A DNA stretch of 64,000 nt from Megalobrama amblycephala (Eukaryota; Chordata; Actinopteri; Cypriniformes; Xenocyprididae), in NCBI RefSeq assembly GCF_018812025.1, contig NC_063049.1, forward strand, positions 13,550,258 through 13,614,257. Direction: 5' to 3'. The translations under genes and the position numbers were made by a program. Position 1 is the first letter of the stretch. Each line of letters begins with the position of its first letter. The notes beneath the pieces are model-generated. The model searched no databases. It was not told where the DNA came from and was given only the letters and a program-made list of their open reading frames with translations. Below, piece by piece: positions 38,651 through 49,655 of this stretch.

Positions 38651-40650
38651 GGGGTTTCCTAGAGACGGCTGGCGAAGAGTTCCGAAAAACCTCGAACGAA
38701 GCCGAGTGCAGCCAACTGTGTTGGTGAGGGATGTTTCTTATTATAGCCTTCGGTAACTGTGGCAGCAAACACTCAGAATAACATCTTTTGTCCGCTGTGG
38801 TTATTATTATTTGACATTGAAGGAGGGAAGAGAAAGGATTTCTGGCTGACATATTGGTTTATGTACAAAAAGCCATTTTGTTTATTCAGAAAATAAACAT
38901 TTTGAACCTCTGAAAGATTTAGTAGGCTAAACAGCAGTATTTATTGTGTGTTTGTTTTCAACAAGATGTAAACAGACCCTGTGACATCTACGTTGTCAAC
39001 ACAGTCCAGAGATTTGTTCTGTTTTTACAAAACAGCTAGTCTGAAAGAGTAGCCAGATATTTCCACAGACAACCAAAACACATCTGCACTGACACAGTTA
39101 TTTTACAAATGCTGTTTGTTGCTCACCTCTGTTTAGGGACGAGAAGTAAAGTTCTAGGTCCTACATTATGTGTCTACTATTCATGTGTTTTACTTTTAAC
39201 CTGTATAATTTAATTGCAAAATATGTGTTTTATTTCAGACAACGAAAGCTCGGTTATAAAATTACAACAAGGAATGTATCTCATGTGCGCTGATCCAACT
39301 ATATTTAGCTTTCAGCTGTGACAGTGAGAATAGCATCTTTGTTGTGTGGAAGAAGATACATTTTCAAAAGTATGAACACTAGATATGCATATCGCTGATG
39401 ATTTGCCATCACGGCTCCTGGGTGAATAACTAGAGATTTATAAAGCAGTTACTATTTAAAAAATATATCTGTTTGGCAGAAAAGGGTAATGACTAAGATA
39501 AAAAATTATGGTGAGAACATATTCAAAGGTTATATTTAATTTTAGGTTTAATATTTAGTTGACATTTGAAAAGAAAGTTAATTTAGGATTCATTCCCAAA
39601 GTACCATTTATTATAATATTATGTGTATTTATTATGTAAAAGCTGATATGATGCAAGAATATTCAGTAATACTGACAGTTTTTCTAATGTAGACTAACAT
39701 AAAATGAAAGGATGTCACATGATGACAAGGTACCAAATGTCTTGCATGTCATCGTATTGTTTATTACATCAAATTGCCGATTTATGAGTGTCCCATTAGA
39801 AAAGGCTGACACATCCTATTGCCCTTGCCAAACCCGTGCACTTGAATGTGAAATGGATTGACACAAGTGAGTGATCATAGCGTAACACATTAAGTATGAG
39901 GAAATGGGGACTGACAGTCCCAAAATGGGCGTGTGCCCTGATATACAGACCAAGCAGACAGGCTGTGCCCATCCATACAAATTTCAGAGGGAGAGAGCCA
40001 GCGAGAGCTGATTGCAATGTAAGCGTCTGGTGCTGTCAGCAGCTTTAAATCACACTGGCACTCCACAACAAAAAACACAGAGAGCTATTGTGCTCCCGAA
40101 CAATAATGGTCAATTTATACACTGGAGTCTGCTTTCATTTTGTAAACACTTATTAAAACAGGTATCTTTGGTGATATAGGAAAAAAATAGGGATCCTCTA
40201 TGAGAATTGCCATTGTTCTGTGTAATTTAACTCCGAAATGAAAGCTTATCCCTCTGGAGTATGCCAATGTTAGGAAAGGGTGGCCGAGGTTTACTTTAAC
40301 AAGGCTGCTGATCGTTTCGGTCCGATCTCGACAGTTTGTGTGGCACATTTTAAGTGGGATTGTTTTGTTCTGACGCAATGTAATTCAGGCCTTGCAGAAA
40401 GTTTGTTATTGAATGATAGTTATAAACTATAGCTACTGGAGCTGACAGCAAACCAAAGCACTGTTGCTCATTTCACATGTGAAGAAGGTGTTTACACAAG
40501 TTTAATAAAGGGTGAAAGGACGGATCTTTAAAAAAGTCATGTATGATATTAACTTTTTTTAAATAGTGATAATTAAAAGTTGATGAAGGGTTTTTTTTCT
40601 CCACTACTGACTTTCAACTGAAGATTTTTTTTCTTTCTTCTTTATGTTGG
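38651..40650. other. intergenic sequence, no gene seen
   Basis: Mostly single-copy by eye. The human neighbours NUFIP1 and GPALPP1 are not recognisable here or elsewhere between tsc22d1 and gtf2f2. Confidence 0.5.
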
Positions 40651-41088
40651 CTTTGGCTTGCTCACTTGGAGTTCAAAACACTTAATATTCAGTAATAATA
40701 TTGATTTGACTGCACTGACACTTTCAGATGATAACAAAACTTGAACTGTCTTCTGTTGAGCTGCTTTTGAATTTGTTTCGTAATTGATGAACTTTGCATC
40801 ATTGACACTGTTATTGAACTGAACTGAATCAACACTGAACTGACTTGAGCTGAATAATGGCACTATTGTCCTCTGGAGAGCTGTTTTAGCTGAACTGAAT
40901 TAATTTCATAATTGGTGAACTTTGCAATACTGATACTGTTATTATTCACTCTAAAAAAGCTGGGTTGAAAATGGACAAACCCAGTGATTGGGTTGTTTTA
41001 ACCCAGCGGTTGGTTTAAATGATTGCTGGGCAGTTTTATTTAACCCAACTATTGTATAAAAATGACTATATGACTGGCTTAAAATGAA

Positions 41089-41626
41089 CACTCTAAAATA
41101 TGCTGGGTTAAAAACAACCCAAGTTGGGTTGAAAATGGACAAACTCAGCGAATGGGTTGTTTTGACCCAGCGGTTGGGTTAAATGTTTGCCCAACCTGCT
41201 GGATAGTTTTATTTAATTTTTAGTTTTATTTTATTTTATTGTTAAAAAATTACTGTATTGCTTGCTTAAAATGAACCCAAAATATGCTGAAAATGAACAC
41301 TTATTAATATGTTCTATGAACAAACATTTATTAATAACTTTAATAAATAATATTTAAACGTATTAAATTGCTTATTAATAAATTTTCAACTTTTGATTAT
41401 TATTGTTGCCTCTAGTAATTAATTATGTGTATGATTTTTTAATTTCCAACATATTTTGGGTTCATTTTAAGCCAGTCATTTTTAAACAATAGTTGGATTA
41501 AATAAAACTAACCAGCAGGTTGGGCAAACATTTAACCCAACTGCTGGGTTAAAACAACCCAATCGCTGGGTTTGTCCATTTTTAACCCAACTTGGGTTGT
41601 TTTTAATCCAGCAATTTTTAGAGTAT
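41089..41626. mobile_element. inverted-repeat element with CACTCTAAAA...TGCTGGGTT termini
   Basis: The arm CTGGGTTAAAAACAACCCAA from 41102 is mirrored by TTGGGTTGTTTTTAATCCAG near 41590-41610, and both continue through TTTGCCCAACCTGCTGG. The centre is AT-rich. Partial relatives lie at 40948-41080, 41627-41886, 42664-42714 and 42975-43105. Confidence 0.65.
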
Positions 41627-41886
41627 AGGTTGGAAATTAAAAATCCGACACATAATTACTAGAGGCAACAATAATAATCAAAATGTGAACATTTATTAAT
41701 AAGAAATTTAATAAATGATTATTGTTTAATTAATATTCATTAAACTTATTAATACATTTGAATTTATTAAACATAATAATAAATGTTAATTTCCAACATA
41801 CTTTGGGTTCATTTTAAACAAGAAATACATCAATTTTTAAACAATAGTTGAGTTAAATAAAACTACCCAGCAGATTGGGAAAACAT

Positions 41887-42663
41887 TTAAAGGGATAGTT
41901 CACCCAAAAATGAAAATTTGATGTTTATCTCCTTACCCCCAGCGCATCCAAGATGTAGGTGACTTTTTTTCTTCAGTAGAACACAAATGATGATTTTTAA
42001 CTGCAGCCGCTGCCGTCTGTCAGTCAAATAATAGGAGTGAATGGGAACTTCTACTATAAGAGTAAATAAAACTTGCTTAGACAAGTCCAAATTAAACCCT
42101 GCTACTCGTGACGACACATTGATGTCCTAAGACACGAAACGATCGGTTTGTGCGAGAAAACGAACAGTATTTATATAATGTTTTACCTCTAATACACCAA
42201 TACATGTCCAACTGCGTTCAGCACTCGCTTAGTGAGGTCTGATCGCGCTCTGACAACGGAAGTGATGTCTCGCGCATATACTTCAATGAGTGCTAGACAT
42301 CACTTCCGTTGTCAGAGCGCAATCAGACCTCACTAAGCGAGTGCTGAACGCAGTTGGACATAGTGGTGTATTAGAGGTAAAAATTATATAAATACTGTTC
42401 GGTTTCTCGCACAAACCGATCGTTTCGTGTCTTAGGACATCAAAGTGTATTCACGAGCCGCAGGGTTTAATTTGGATTTGTCTAAGCAAGTTTTATTTAC
42501 TCTTATAGTAGAAGTTCCCATTCACTCCTATTATTTGACTGACAGATGGCAGCGGCTGCAGTTAAAAATCATCATTTGTGTTCTACTGAAGAAAAAAAGT
42601 CACCTATATCTTGGATGCCCTGGAGGTAAGCAGATAAACATCAAATTTTCACTATCCCTTTAA
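41887..42663. mobile_element. TTAA-flanked near-perfect palindromic element
   Basis: TTAAAGGGATAGTTCACCCA at the left and CACTATCCCTTTAA at the right bound two arms of about 370-385 bp. The loop (42271-42294) is only about 24 bases. The arms give nearly the same 70-residue chance translation on opposite strands, showing how little they differ. It is inserted in a CTGGGTT element whose remainder resumes at 42664. It is non-coding. Confidence 0.85.
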
Positions 42664-43330
42664 CAACTTCGCATTTTCAACCCAACTTGGGTTTTTTTTA
42701 ACCCAGCATTTTTTAGTGTTGAACTGAACTGAATCAACATTGAAATGACTTGAGCTGAATAATGATACTATTTTGTCTTCTGTAGAGCTGAATTGAATTT
42801 GTTTCATAATTGATAAACTTTGCAACATTGACACTGTTATTGAACTGAACTGAATCAACATTGAACTAACTTGAGCTGAAAAATGGCGCTATTGTCTTCT
42901 GTAGAGATTCTTTATAGCTGAATTGAATTAATTTCATAATTGATTAACCTTGCGACACTGATACTGTTATTATTCACTCTAAAAATGCTGGGTTAAAAAC
43001 AACCCAAGTTGGATTGAAAATGGACCCAGCGATTGGGTTAAATGTTTGCCCAACGTGCTGGGCAAACATTGGGTTAAATGTTTGCCCAACCCAACCTGCA
43101 ACAATATTAATCAAAAGGTGAACATAAGCAAAATGTTTATTGTTTAATTATTATTAATTAAACTTATTAATAAATGTTGAGTGTTGAACTAAATCAACAT
43201 TGAACTGACTTGAGCTGAATAATGACACTGTTGTCTTCTGTAGAGCTGCTTTACAGCTGAAATTTAAGTAATTTCATAACTGATTAATTTTGCAACACTG
43301 TTATTTTAATGTTTATGATTTGATTTGACT

Positions 43331-44329
43331 TATTTTGATAAGTCTTTTTCTAAATGAAAGGAAATGCTTAGCTGACTTACAGTTGACAGTGCTGCTCTTC
43401 CATTTGCAAAATAATCATAAGCATTTGACCTGGACCTCCTTTATGCCTCTATGAGGAAATGCAACTGTTTTAAAGTAGTTTCATACATTTCTTCAGGAAC
43501 TTTTAAGACAAAGCATCCTAGACACACAATACCACTGACATAAATCCGAAACAATATGCTATTCAATACTTAGAGGCCCAGGAAGCTGTGAAATACTGAA
43601 GGAAGCATAAGCAAACCAAGCAAAAAAGCTCAATTATGAATATGATCATCTAACTAGTTTGTTAATTGCATGGAAAGTTAGTGATAAATATGCAACATAA
43701 GCAGGTTTTACAAGCCGGTTTATTTATAGGGCACGTGAATAGGCAAGGCAAGTGAAGGATTATAGGCATTAAATTATTATTATTTTGCTTGAAAACCCGA
43801 TAAACTCTTCTTCTGTACTCTGTGAGGCCTGCTGAGTAATATGCATCATCATTTTTGAATAATTTATTCACATTGTTTTAATCATAACCTTGCATGTATC
43901 TTAAAATGCGGAGTGTGCAAATTTTCATATGGATAAACGAATGTATCTCATTCCAGTCTCCTCTGCCTCGTGAGATGGTGTCCTTGACAGTGACAGGAAG
44001 GACGGCTCTGCCTACAACATTTCAGCACTCTGTAATATGTGAATAATCTTTGCAAAGCTACTTGTTCAGAAAAGGTTTGAATTCACATGAAATATGAACA
44101 TGTGGTGAAAGGAAAGCATTTTGGCCTATGAAAGATGTATTCAAACCACCTGTGTCAAAGGTAAACTACGTTCTCAAACCAGATTTATTGAATTGAAATT
44201 AAAAAAGACATTTTAAGACATTTTACATAGCATATTAGTAATAATTAGTAAGTGTGAGGTAAAAAAAAAATGTAAATGAGCCAGGTTGATGTTTTAAGCT
44301 TCTCTTTAGTTGAATTATATTCATAACTA
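43331..44329. other. intergenic sequence, no gene seen
   Basis: Ordinary AT-rich sequence without bounded repeats or recognisable coding. Confidence 0.5.
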
Positions 44330-45115
44330 CACTGTAAAAAATGACCGTGATTTTAACAGTAAAAGACTGTAAAAATGCTGCGGTGAAAAACTGTTGATTG
44401 GTTTACAGAAAGTTTCCGTACTATATACGGTGAATAACTGTAATAGATCTAATGGTACATTTAATGTAATTTTACGGTAAAATACCGTTAAATTCACAGT
44501 TTTTGGAAGTGAAAAATAACAATTCATTGTAAAATTTACAGTGAAAAACCGTATATTGACATTCCCACAATTCCCTGCGTGATACTTCACATTTGATATA
44601 TTTTTGTTGAAATAACTCTGTTTCTTCTTAGTTTTTCTCATTTTTTTCTAATCAGTTATGTACATTAGGGTTTTATGTTACATCTAATGTTGTTAAATTA
44701 ATGTTTATTGCATTTTTAAAATTTCATGCATGTTACCATGATGGTGTTTAGTGTGTGTGTGAATGACACTGTGTGCACCTTCTATATATTAGTATTGTGC
44801 TTCTCAGCTTGTGGAAAAGCTGCTTGTGATGAACTTTGATTCATCATGTGACTCTCATCACCACTGTGTTTGGTGACTGTCAGTGTATTATAAAGGTACA
44901 AAACAGATATTAGTACTTCATTAGGTTAGTAAATTAACATTATATCAGTTAATGAAATACGTTATTTTACCGTAAATTTAACAGATTTAAAATGTAAAAT
45001 TCACATGTAACTCCGTAAGTATGTTTACGGTTTGATGTCATTTTTACAGTATTGTTCTGGTAACCACAGCTGCCGGTATTTTTCCGTAGAAACAACGGGA
45101 TTTTTTTTTACAGTG
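44330..45115. mobile_element. TA-flanked element with CACTGTAAAAAATG termini
   Basis: CACTGTAAAAAATGACCGTG at the left pairs with a T-run followed by TTTACAGTG at the right, each flanked by TA (44328-44329, 45116-45117). The inner sequence repeats short ACCGT/ACGGT motifs in both orientations. The TA duplication suggests a Tc1/mariner-type MITE, but the superfamily is uncertain. Confidence 0.6.
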
Positions 45116-45816
45116 TAGTATAAATAATCTCTCTCTTTTTTGGGGATAGATTTAAGCGATAGGCCTATCAGATGATACAAATGTAGTCACTATTAACACT
45201 TTCTAATTACTATAAGTATTTTATTATAATAAGTCTTCACATGATATTTGAATGGACCAATAAATGCTGAATGCGGTTTGCTATGTTGATCTCACGCCTT
45301 TAGAAACAGGCCCTGGATTTGAGGACTATTGAAACAAAAGAGTCAAACTGCTTCATCTAGTGGCGACTTCATGAAATTTTCCTTCACATAAGATTTCCCA
45401 TGTTCATGAGATTTTCCTTCACAGTTCACAGTTGAAATCACAGTTGCAACCGATTTAGCTGTTTAGGAAAGTATATATTTCCTCTAATTAGATAACTAAT
45501 TAGATTTAGTGTGGTCATTTGACAGTGTGGATAAATAGAATGTGAAAAAATTATTAAAACATTTATATTGGTTTTTGAGGATGTGTGATATATTCATATT
45601 AGCTTTGCACCCTTGTGTAGCCTATAATATTAGTAGTGAGAAGTAACATACTTATATTCTGTATGCTACATTACATTACATCACTATTTATGAAACTTGG
45701 CAGGCTAAACTACACTAGCTCGCTCAAAAACTACTGGTTTTGTGATTATCTTCAGATTGATGCAATGTAAAGTAAATATAATTTCTTCACATGGCCACTA
45801 GATGGGGGTAAATAGA
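45116..45816. other. sequence upstream of gtf2f2
   Basis: No bounded repeat. A CCACTAGATGG motif resembling part of a CTCF site lies at 45796-45806, just before the TATA-like element. Confidence 0.4.
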
Positions 45817-45824
45817 TATATAAG
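45817..45824 (+). promoter_or_regulatory. gtf2f2: TATA-like element of gtf2f2
   Basis: TATATAAG lies 140 bases before the start codon, which would place transcription start near 45850. The upstream region is not CpG-rich. This is a motif call only. Confidence 0.35.
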
Positions 45825-45963
45825 TCTCTGAGGTGTTCAGCAAGCTTGTGAACTGGAGTGTTCGTGTTGTCTATGTACAGTGCGATTTGCCTTTCATAAA
45901 CTAACGACGTATTTACTTATTTTCAGTAAGAGCTTTTTGTTTATAACACAAAGCCCTTCAGTC

Positions 45964-46032
45964 ATGTCAGACAAAGGACAAGACGTCGATTTAACTAGAG
46001 CCAAACAAAACACGGGAGTCTGGCTGGTGAAG
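45964..46032 (+). CDS. gtf2f2: gtf2f2 exon 1 (coding part)
   Basis: Twenty-three codons ending GVWLVK. The donor is AAG|GTTGGT, weak at position +3. It is supported because exon 2 opens with the next residues, VPKYLSQQW. Confidence 0.88.
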
Positions 46033-49000
46033 GTTGGTGATTTATCAGTCAGAAGTTGCTTTCTGGGTTTCACTGGTGCTGGACATTTGAACAAACTCTG
46101 GAATATTGAACTATAGCGCGTAACTAACTCTTTATACTGTAGACATAAATGATAAAAGGCGCCGTCATTTGTAACAAACTTCGATATATTTTCTCCAATT
46201 TTAATTCAAATGTTTGAAAGTCTTCAACGGATCCCTAAACTGTGTAAATTAATGTCAAGTACAAAGAGTGCTGTTGTTTAAACCTTCCCCAAACCGAAGT
46301 TAGTAGTCAGCAGGTGAGAGATGTAAACAACAGGATTGAGAGAAACATACAGGTGCATCTCAATAAATTAGAATATCATAAAAAAGTTATTTTTTTCTGT
46401 AATTTAATTCAAAAAGTAAAACTTAAATATATTCTAGATTTATTAGACATAAAGTAAAATATTTCCAGACTTTTTTTTTTTTTCATTTTGATGATTACAG
46501 CTTGCTGCTCATCAAAATAATAATAAAATCAAATTATTATATTTAATTTCAAGTTCTAATAAATTACAATTCTCAGGGTATAAATACTGGGTTTAGGTTA
46601 GTAATCCCAACAGCAGTCATGGGGAAGTCTGCTGACTTGACAGTTGTCCAGAAGACGATCATCAAGACCCTCTACAACGAGGGTAAGCCACAGAGGGTCA
46701 CTGCTGAAAGATCTGGCTGTTCGCAGAGTGCTGTGCCAAAGCATATTCATGGAAAGTTGACTGGAAGGAAAAAGTGTGGTAGGAAAAGGTGTACAAGTGA
46801 AAGGAATGACCGCAGGCTTGAGAAGATTGTCAGGCGAAGCCGATTTATGAACTTCGGAGAGCTTCAAAAGAGTGGACTGAAGCTGGAGTCAGTGCATCAA
46901 GAGCCACCACACACAGACGTCTTCAGGAAATGGGCTACAACTGTCACATTTCACGTACCAAGCCACTTCTGAACCAAAGACAACATCAGAAGCGTCTTAC
47001 ATGGGCTAATGAGAAAAATAACTGGACTGTTGCTCAGTGGTCCAAAGTCCTCTTTTCAGATGAAAGTAAATTTTGCATTTCATTTGGAAATCAAGGTCCC
47101 AGAGTCTGGAGGAAGAGTGGAGAGGCACAGAAACCATGTTGCTTGAAGTACAGTGTGACGTTTCCACAGTCAGTGATGATTTGGGCTGTCATGTCATCTG
47201 CTGGTGTTGGTCCACTGTGTTTTCTGAAGTCCACAGTCAACGCAGCCATCTACCAGGAAGTTTTAGAGCACTTCATGCTTCCTTCTGCTGACAAGCTTTA
47301 TGGAGATGCTGATTTCATTTTCCAGCAGGATTTGGCACCTGCCCACACTGCCAAAGATACTGTGCTTGATTGGCCAGTGAACTCGCCTGACCTGAACCCC
47401 ATAGAGAATCTATGGGGTACTGTCAAGAGGAAGATGAGAGACACCAGACCCAACAATGCAGATGAGCTCAAGGCTGCTATCAAAGCAACCTGGGCTTCCA
47501 TTACACCTGAGCAGTGCCACAGGCTGATCGCCTCCATGCCACACCGCATTGATGCAGTAATTCATGCAAAAGGAGGCCCAACCAAGTATTGAGTGCATAG
47601 AAATGAACATACTTTTCAGAAGCCTGATTTCTGTTTAAAATATCCTTTTTTTTATTGGTCTTATGAAGTGTTCTAATTTATTGAGATAGTGAATTGATGG
47701 GTTTTTGTTAAATGTGAGCCAAAATCATCACAATTATAAGAACCAAAGACTTAAAGTACTTCAGTCTGTGTGCATTGAATTTATTTAATACACGAGTTCC
47801 ATAATTTGAGTTGAATTACTGAAATAAATGAACTTTTCCTCAACATTCTAATTTATTGAGATGCACCTGTAGACATCAGTTAAATTCAGTATTTTGTTAA
47901 TCAGATTTAATAGTTCGAAATTATTTTCATACAATCCCCCATTTACACTCATTTGATTTTAAGCATTTTAAATTAAAAAAGCAAACAAACAGAAAACATT
48001 TTAATTAAGAATAGCAAACAAGTTGGAAAAAAAAAAAACATTGACAAATACATAAAACCCAGGTTAAAACCGTTTAAAAAACATAATAGACGGTGTCATT
48101 TTACATGCATTATTTCTTTATCTCAAAATGATCTTTTATATTTATACATCAGTGATTAGCTCTTGTCTAATTGTTTAAAATTATGGTAGTAAAGCTTCAA
48201 ATTGGGAGGCATTTTAAAGAAAGAGGTATGATAGTGATCAGATTTCTTAGATTAACATTTAAGGATGGACCCAAACTTTATCCAGGGACCAGAATAATTT
48301 TTAAACTTGTTAGACTAGTAACTTGAAAACCATACAGCGATGTGCTATAAACCACCTTAGCAACAACACAGCAATGCCATGGCAACCTCACACTACATGC
48401 ATCACCATGGTGGTAGCAGGTTTACACTAACATTTGCTTCAAAAAATGGAAACTTATAGTTGAATCAATAAACTAAGGCAATATTTAGTTATACTCAGAC
48501 AAATATGAGGAAAGCGGCGCAATAGATACATTGTCTTTTCTTTAGGTTCCCAAATATCTTTCTCAGCAATGGGCAAAAGCATCTGGGCGAGGAGAAGTAG
48601 GCAAACTTAAAATTGGGAAGTATGCTCTATTTTAAAACCCCATTCAAAATGGAAATTTTTCTCTGAAATCTTTCCACTCATGCTTTGTTCTGTCTTCTAG
48701 AGCTCAAGGAAAGACTGTGGTAAGTTTTATTAATGTTTTAAAGACATGCACTGTGGAGGGGTAGTGTTTGCGCCTCATCTTTTATTCAGATGTCACCGTT
48801 TATTTGCATAATTACTATGATCAGACCCAGGGCTGGGGAGAGAGAACATTTGATGATGGTGCTGTTGTTGATGTAGACACTGATTGATTGTTTCCTCAGG
48901 TGTCTTTCAATCTAAACGAGGATCTGACAGTTGTGGAGTGCTCCGGGGAGAAGGTTTCATCGGTGCGCAGCCCTAGAGAACATCCCTTCACCATGCAGAC

Positions 49001-49041
49001 GGTGGGAGGTCAGAGCCTCGCTGTCTTTACTGAGAGTTCAG
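45964..49041 (+). CDS. gtf2f2: general transcription factor IIF subunit 2 (TFIIF beta, RAP30), exons 1-4 of a longer gene
   Basis: RAP30 pairs with RAP74 to form TFIIF, which binds RNA polymerase II and brings it to the promoter. The spliced exons 45964-46032, 48546-48619, 48701-48719 and 48900-49041 keep one frame (304 nt, about 101 residues). They give MSDKGQDVDLTRAKQNTGVW, then VPKYLSQQWAKASGRGEVGK, then LNEDL...SPREHPFTMQTVGGQ and FTESS. This matches the N-terminal RAP74-binding domain of human GTF2F2 nearly residue for residue. The central and C-terminal winged-helix exons are absent up to 64000, so they lie further right. An in-frame ATG at 45880 is rejected as start because the human protein begins at the equivalent of 45964. 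Intron 1 carries a Tc1 transposon; intron 4 contains kctd4. Confidence 0.92.
46350..47869 (+). mobile_element. Tc1-like DNA transposon in gtf2f2 intron 1
   Basis: CAGGTGCATCTCAATAAATT at the left is exactly mirrored at the right end (47850-47869). TA flanks both sides (46348-46349 and 47870-47871), the Tc1/mariner target site. The inverted match is perfect for about 25 bp and then fades. The 1,520-bp body holds one damaged transposase in the sense of gtf2f2. The clean ends and readable protein suggest a fairly recent insertion. Confidence 0.95.
46619..47592 (+). pseudogene. Tc1-like transposase, frameshifted and internally deleted
   Basis: The N-terminal part MGKSADLTVVQKTIIKTLYN is the helix-turn-helix that binds the terminal repeats. 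A net one-base loss at about 46865-46869 changes frame inside the linker, after GEL and before KEWTEAG. The catalytic core is then readable: first Asp in FSDES (about 47059), second Asp in FQQDLAPAHTAK (47329), Glu in SPDLNPIENLWG (47404). Only 24 residues separate the second Asp from the Glu, against 34 in Tc1 family enzymes, so about 30 bases are missing near 47355. Both faults predict an inactive protein. Confidence 0.92.
47872..48545 (+). other. gtf2f2: remainder of gtf2f2 intron 1
   Basis: AT-rich. An X-box-like half palindrome (GCAATGCCATGGCAACC) lies at about 48371-48387. No other feature. Confidence 0.5.
48546..48619 (+). CDS. gtf2f2: gtf2f2 exon 2
   Basis: Acceptor TTTCTTTAG|GTT and donor GGGAA|GTATGC. 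The 74 nt encode VPKYLSQQWAKASGRGEVGK plus LKIG and two bases of a Lys codon. Confidence 0.9.
48701..48719 (+). CDS. gtf2f2: gtf2f2 exon 3, a 19-nt microexon
   Basis: It is bounded by TTCTAG|A and GTG|GTAAGT. It completes the Lys codon and adds AQGKTV, matching KTQGRTE in the human protein. The phases fit both neighbours. Confidence 0.85.
48900..49041 (+). CDS. gtf2f2: gtf2f2 exon 4
   Basis: Acceptor TTTCCTCAG|GTG and donor TCAG|GTCAGT. It encodes VSFNLNEDLTVVECSGEK, then the conserved SPREHPFTMQTVGGQSL and VFTESS. It ends in phase 1. Confidence 0.92.
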
Positions 49042-49352
49042 GTCAGTATGACGATGGCCTCTGATACTGTGAGGAGTAATTGGTTTACTCACCTTTCTAT
49101 CCAAGATCAACATGAACAGTTACGTGAGAGCTGTAGCCAGTTCCTCTTTATTTACATAGCAGACACTTTTATCTAAAGTGACTTACAACTGAGGAGAACA
49201 CTAGAAGCAATCAAACAACAATGGAGCAACAATATGAAAGTGTTTTGACTAGTCCCAGTTAGTCTAGCAGAGTGCTTCTCAAAAACCTGTCCCGGGGACC
49301 CCCCCCAGCACTGCACATTTTGTATGATTCCCTTATCTGACATACCCAATTC

Positions 49353-49655
49353 ATGGCTGTGTCCGAAATCACCCCCATACCACAAAAAGTATTCTCGTCG
49401 CTTCATAACATTAAGGTTGAACCACTGTAGTCACGTGGACTATTTTAACAATGTCTTTACTACTTTTCTGGACCTCAAAAGGTGCAATGACGTTGCTGCC
49501 TATGTGTGGTTCAGAAACACTCGGATTTCATCAAAAATATTTTAATTTGTGTTCTGAAGATGAACGAAGGTCTTACAGGTTTGGAATGACATGAGGGTGA
49601 GTAATTAATGACAGAAATTTCATGTTTGGGTGAACTGTCCTTTTAATTAAACAAT
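49353..49655. mobile_element. transposon fragments: GGCTGTGTCCGAAATC end plus TTAA-family piece
   Basis: GGCTGTGTCCGAAATCACCC starts at about 49356. It is joined after CACAAAAAGTATTCTCGTCG to the right half of a GGTTAGTTCACCC-family element. That half ends GGGTGAACTGTCCTTTTAAT near 49650. Confidence 0.55.

Larger units (their letters stand above)
40651..43330. repeat. compound cluster: 121-bp tandem unit broken by CTGGGTT elements
   Basis: A unit containing GAACTGAACTGAATCAACA, then ACTTGAGCTGAATAATG, then GTCTTCTGTAGAGCTG, recurs at about 40816, 42721, 42842 and 43186. The spacing at 42721/42842 is 121 bp. Between the copies lie elements built from GGGTTAAAACAACCCAA-type sequence starting CACTCTAAAA. 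A further palindrome sits at 41887-42663. The whole 2.7 kb is repeat-derived. Confidence 0.75.

Noticed and set aside
41887..42663. Two nearly identical 72-76-codon frames on opposite strands
   Set aside because: They are the two arms of a palindromic non-coding element, not duplicated genes.
45880..45963. Upstream in-frame ATG of gtf2f2
   Set aside because: It would add 28 hydrophobic residues absent from the human RAP30 N-terminus. The ATG at 45964 aligns with the known start.
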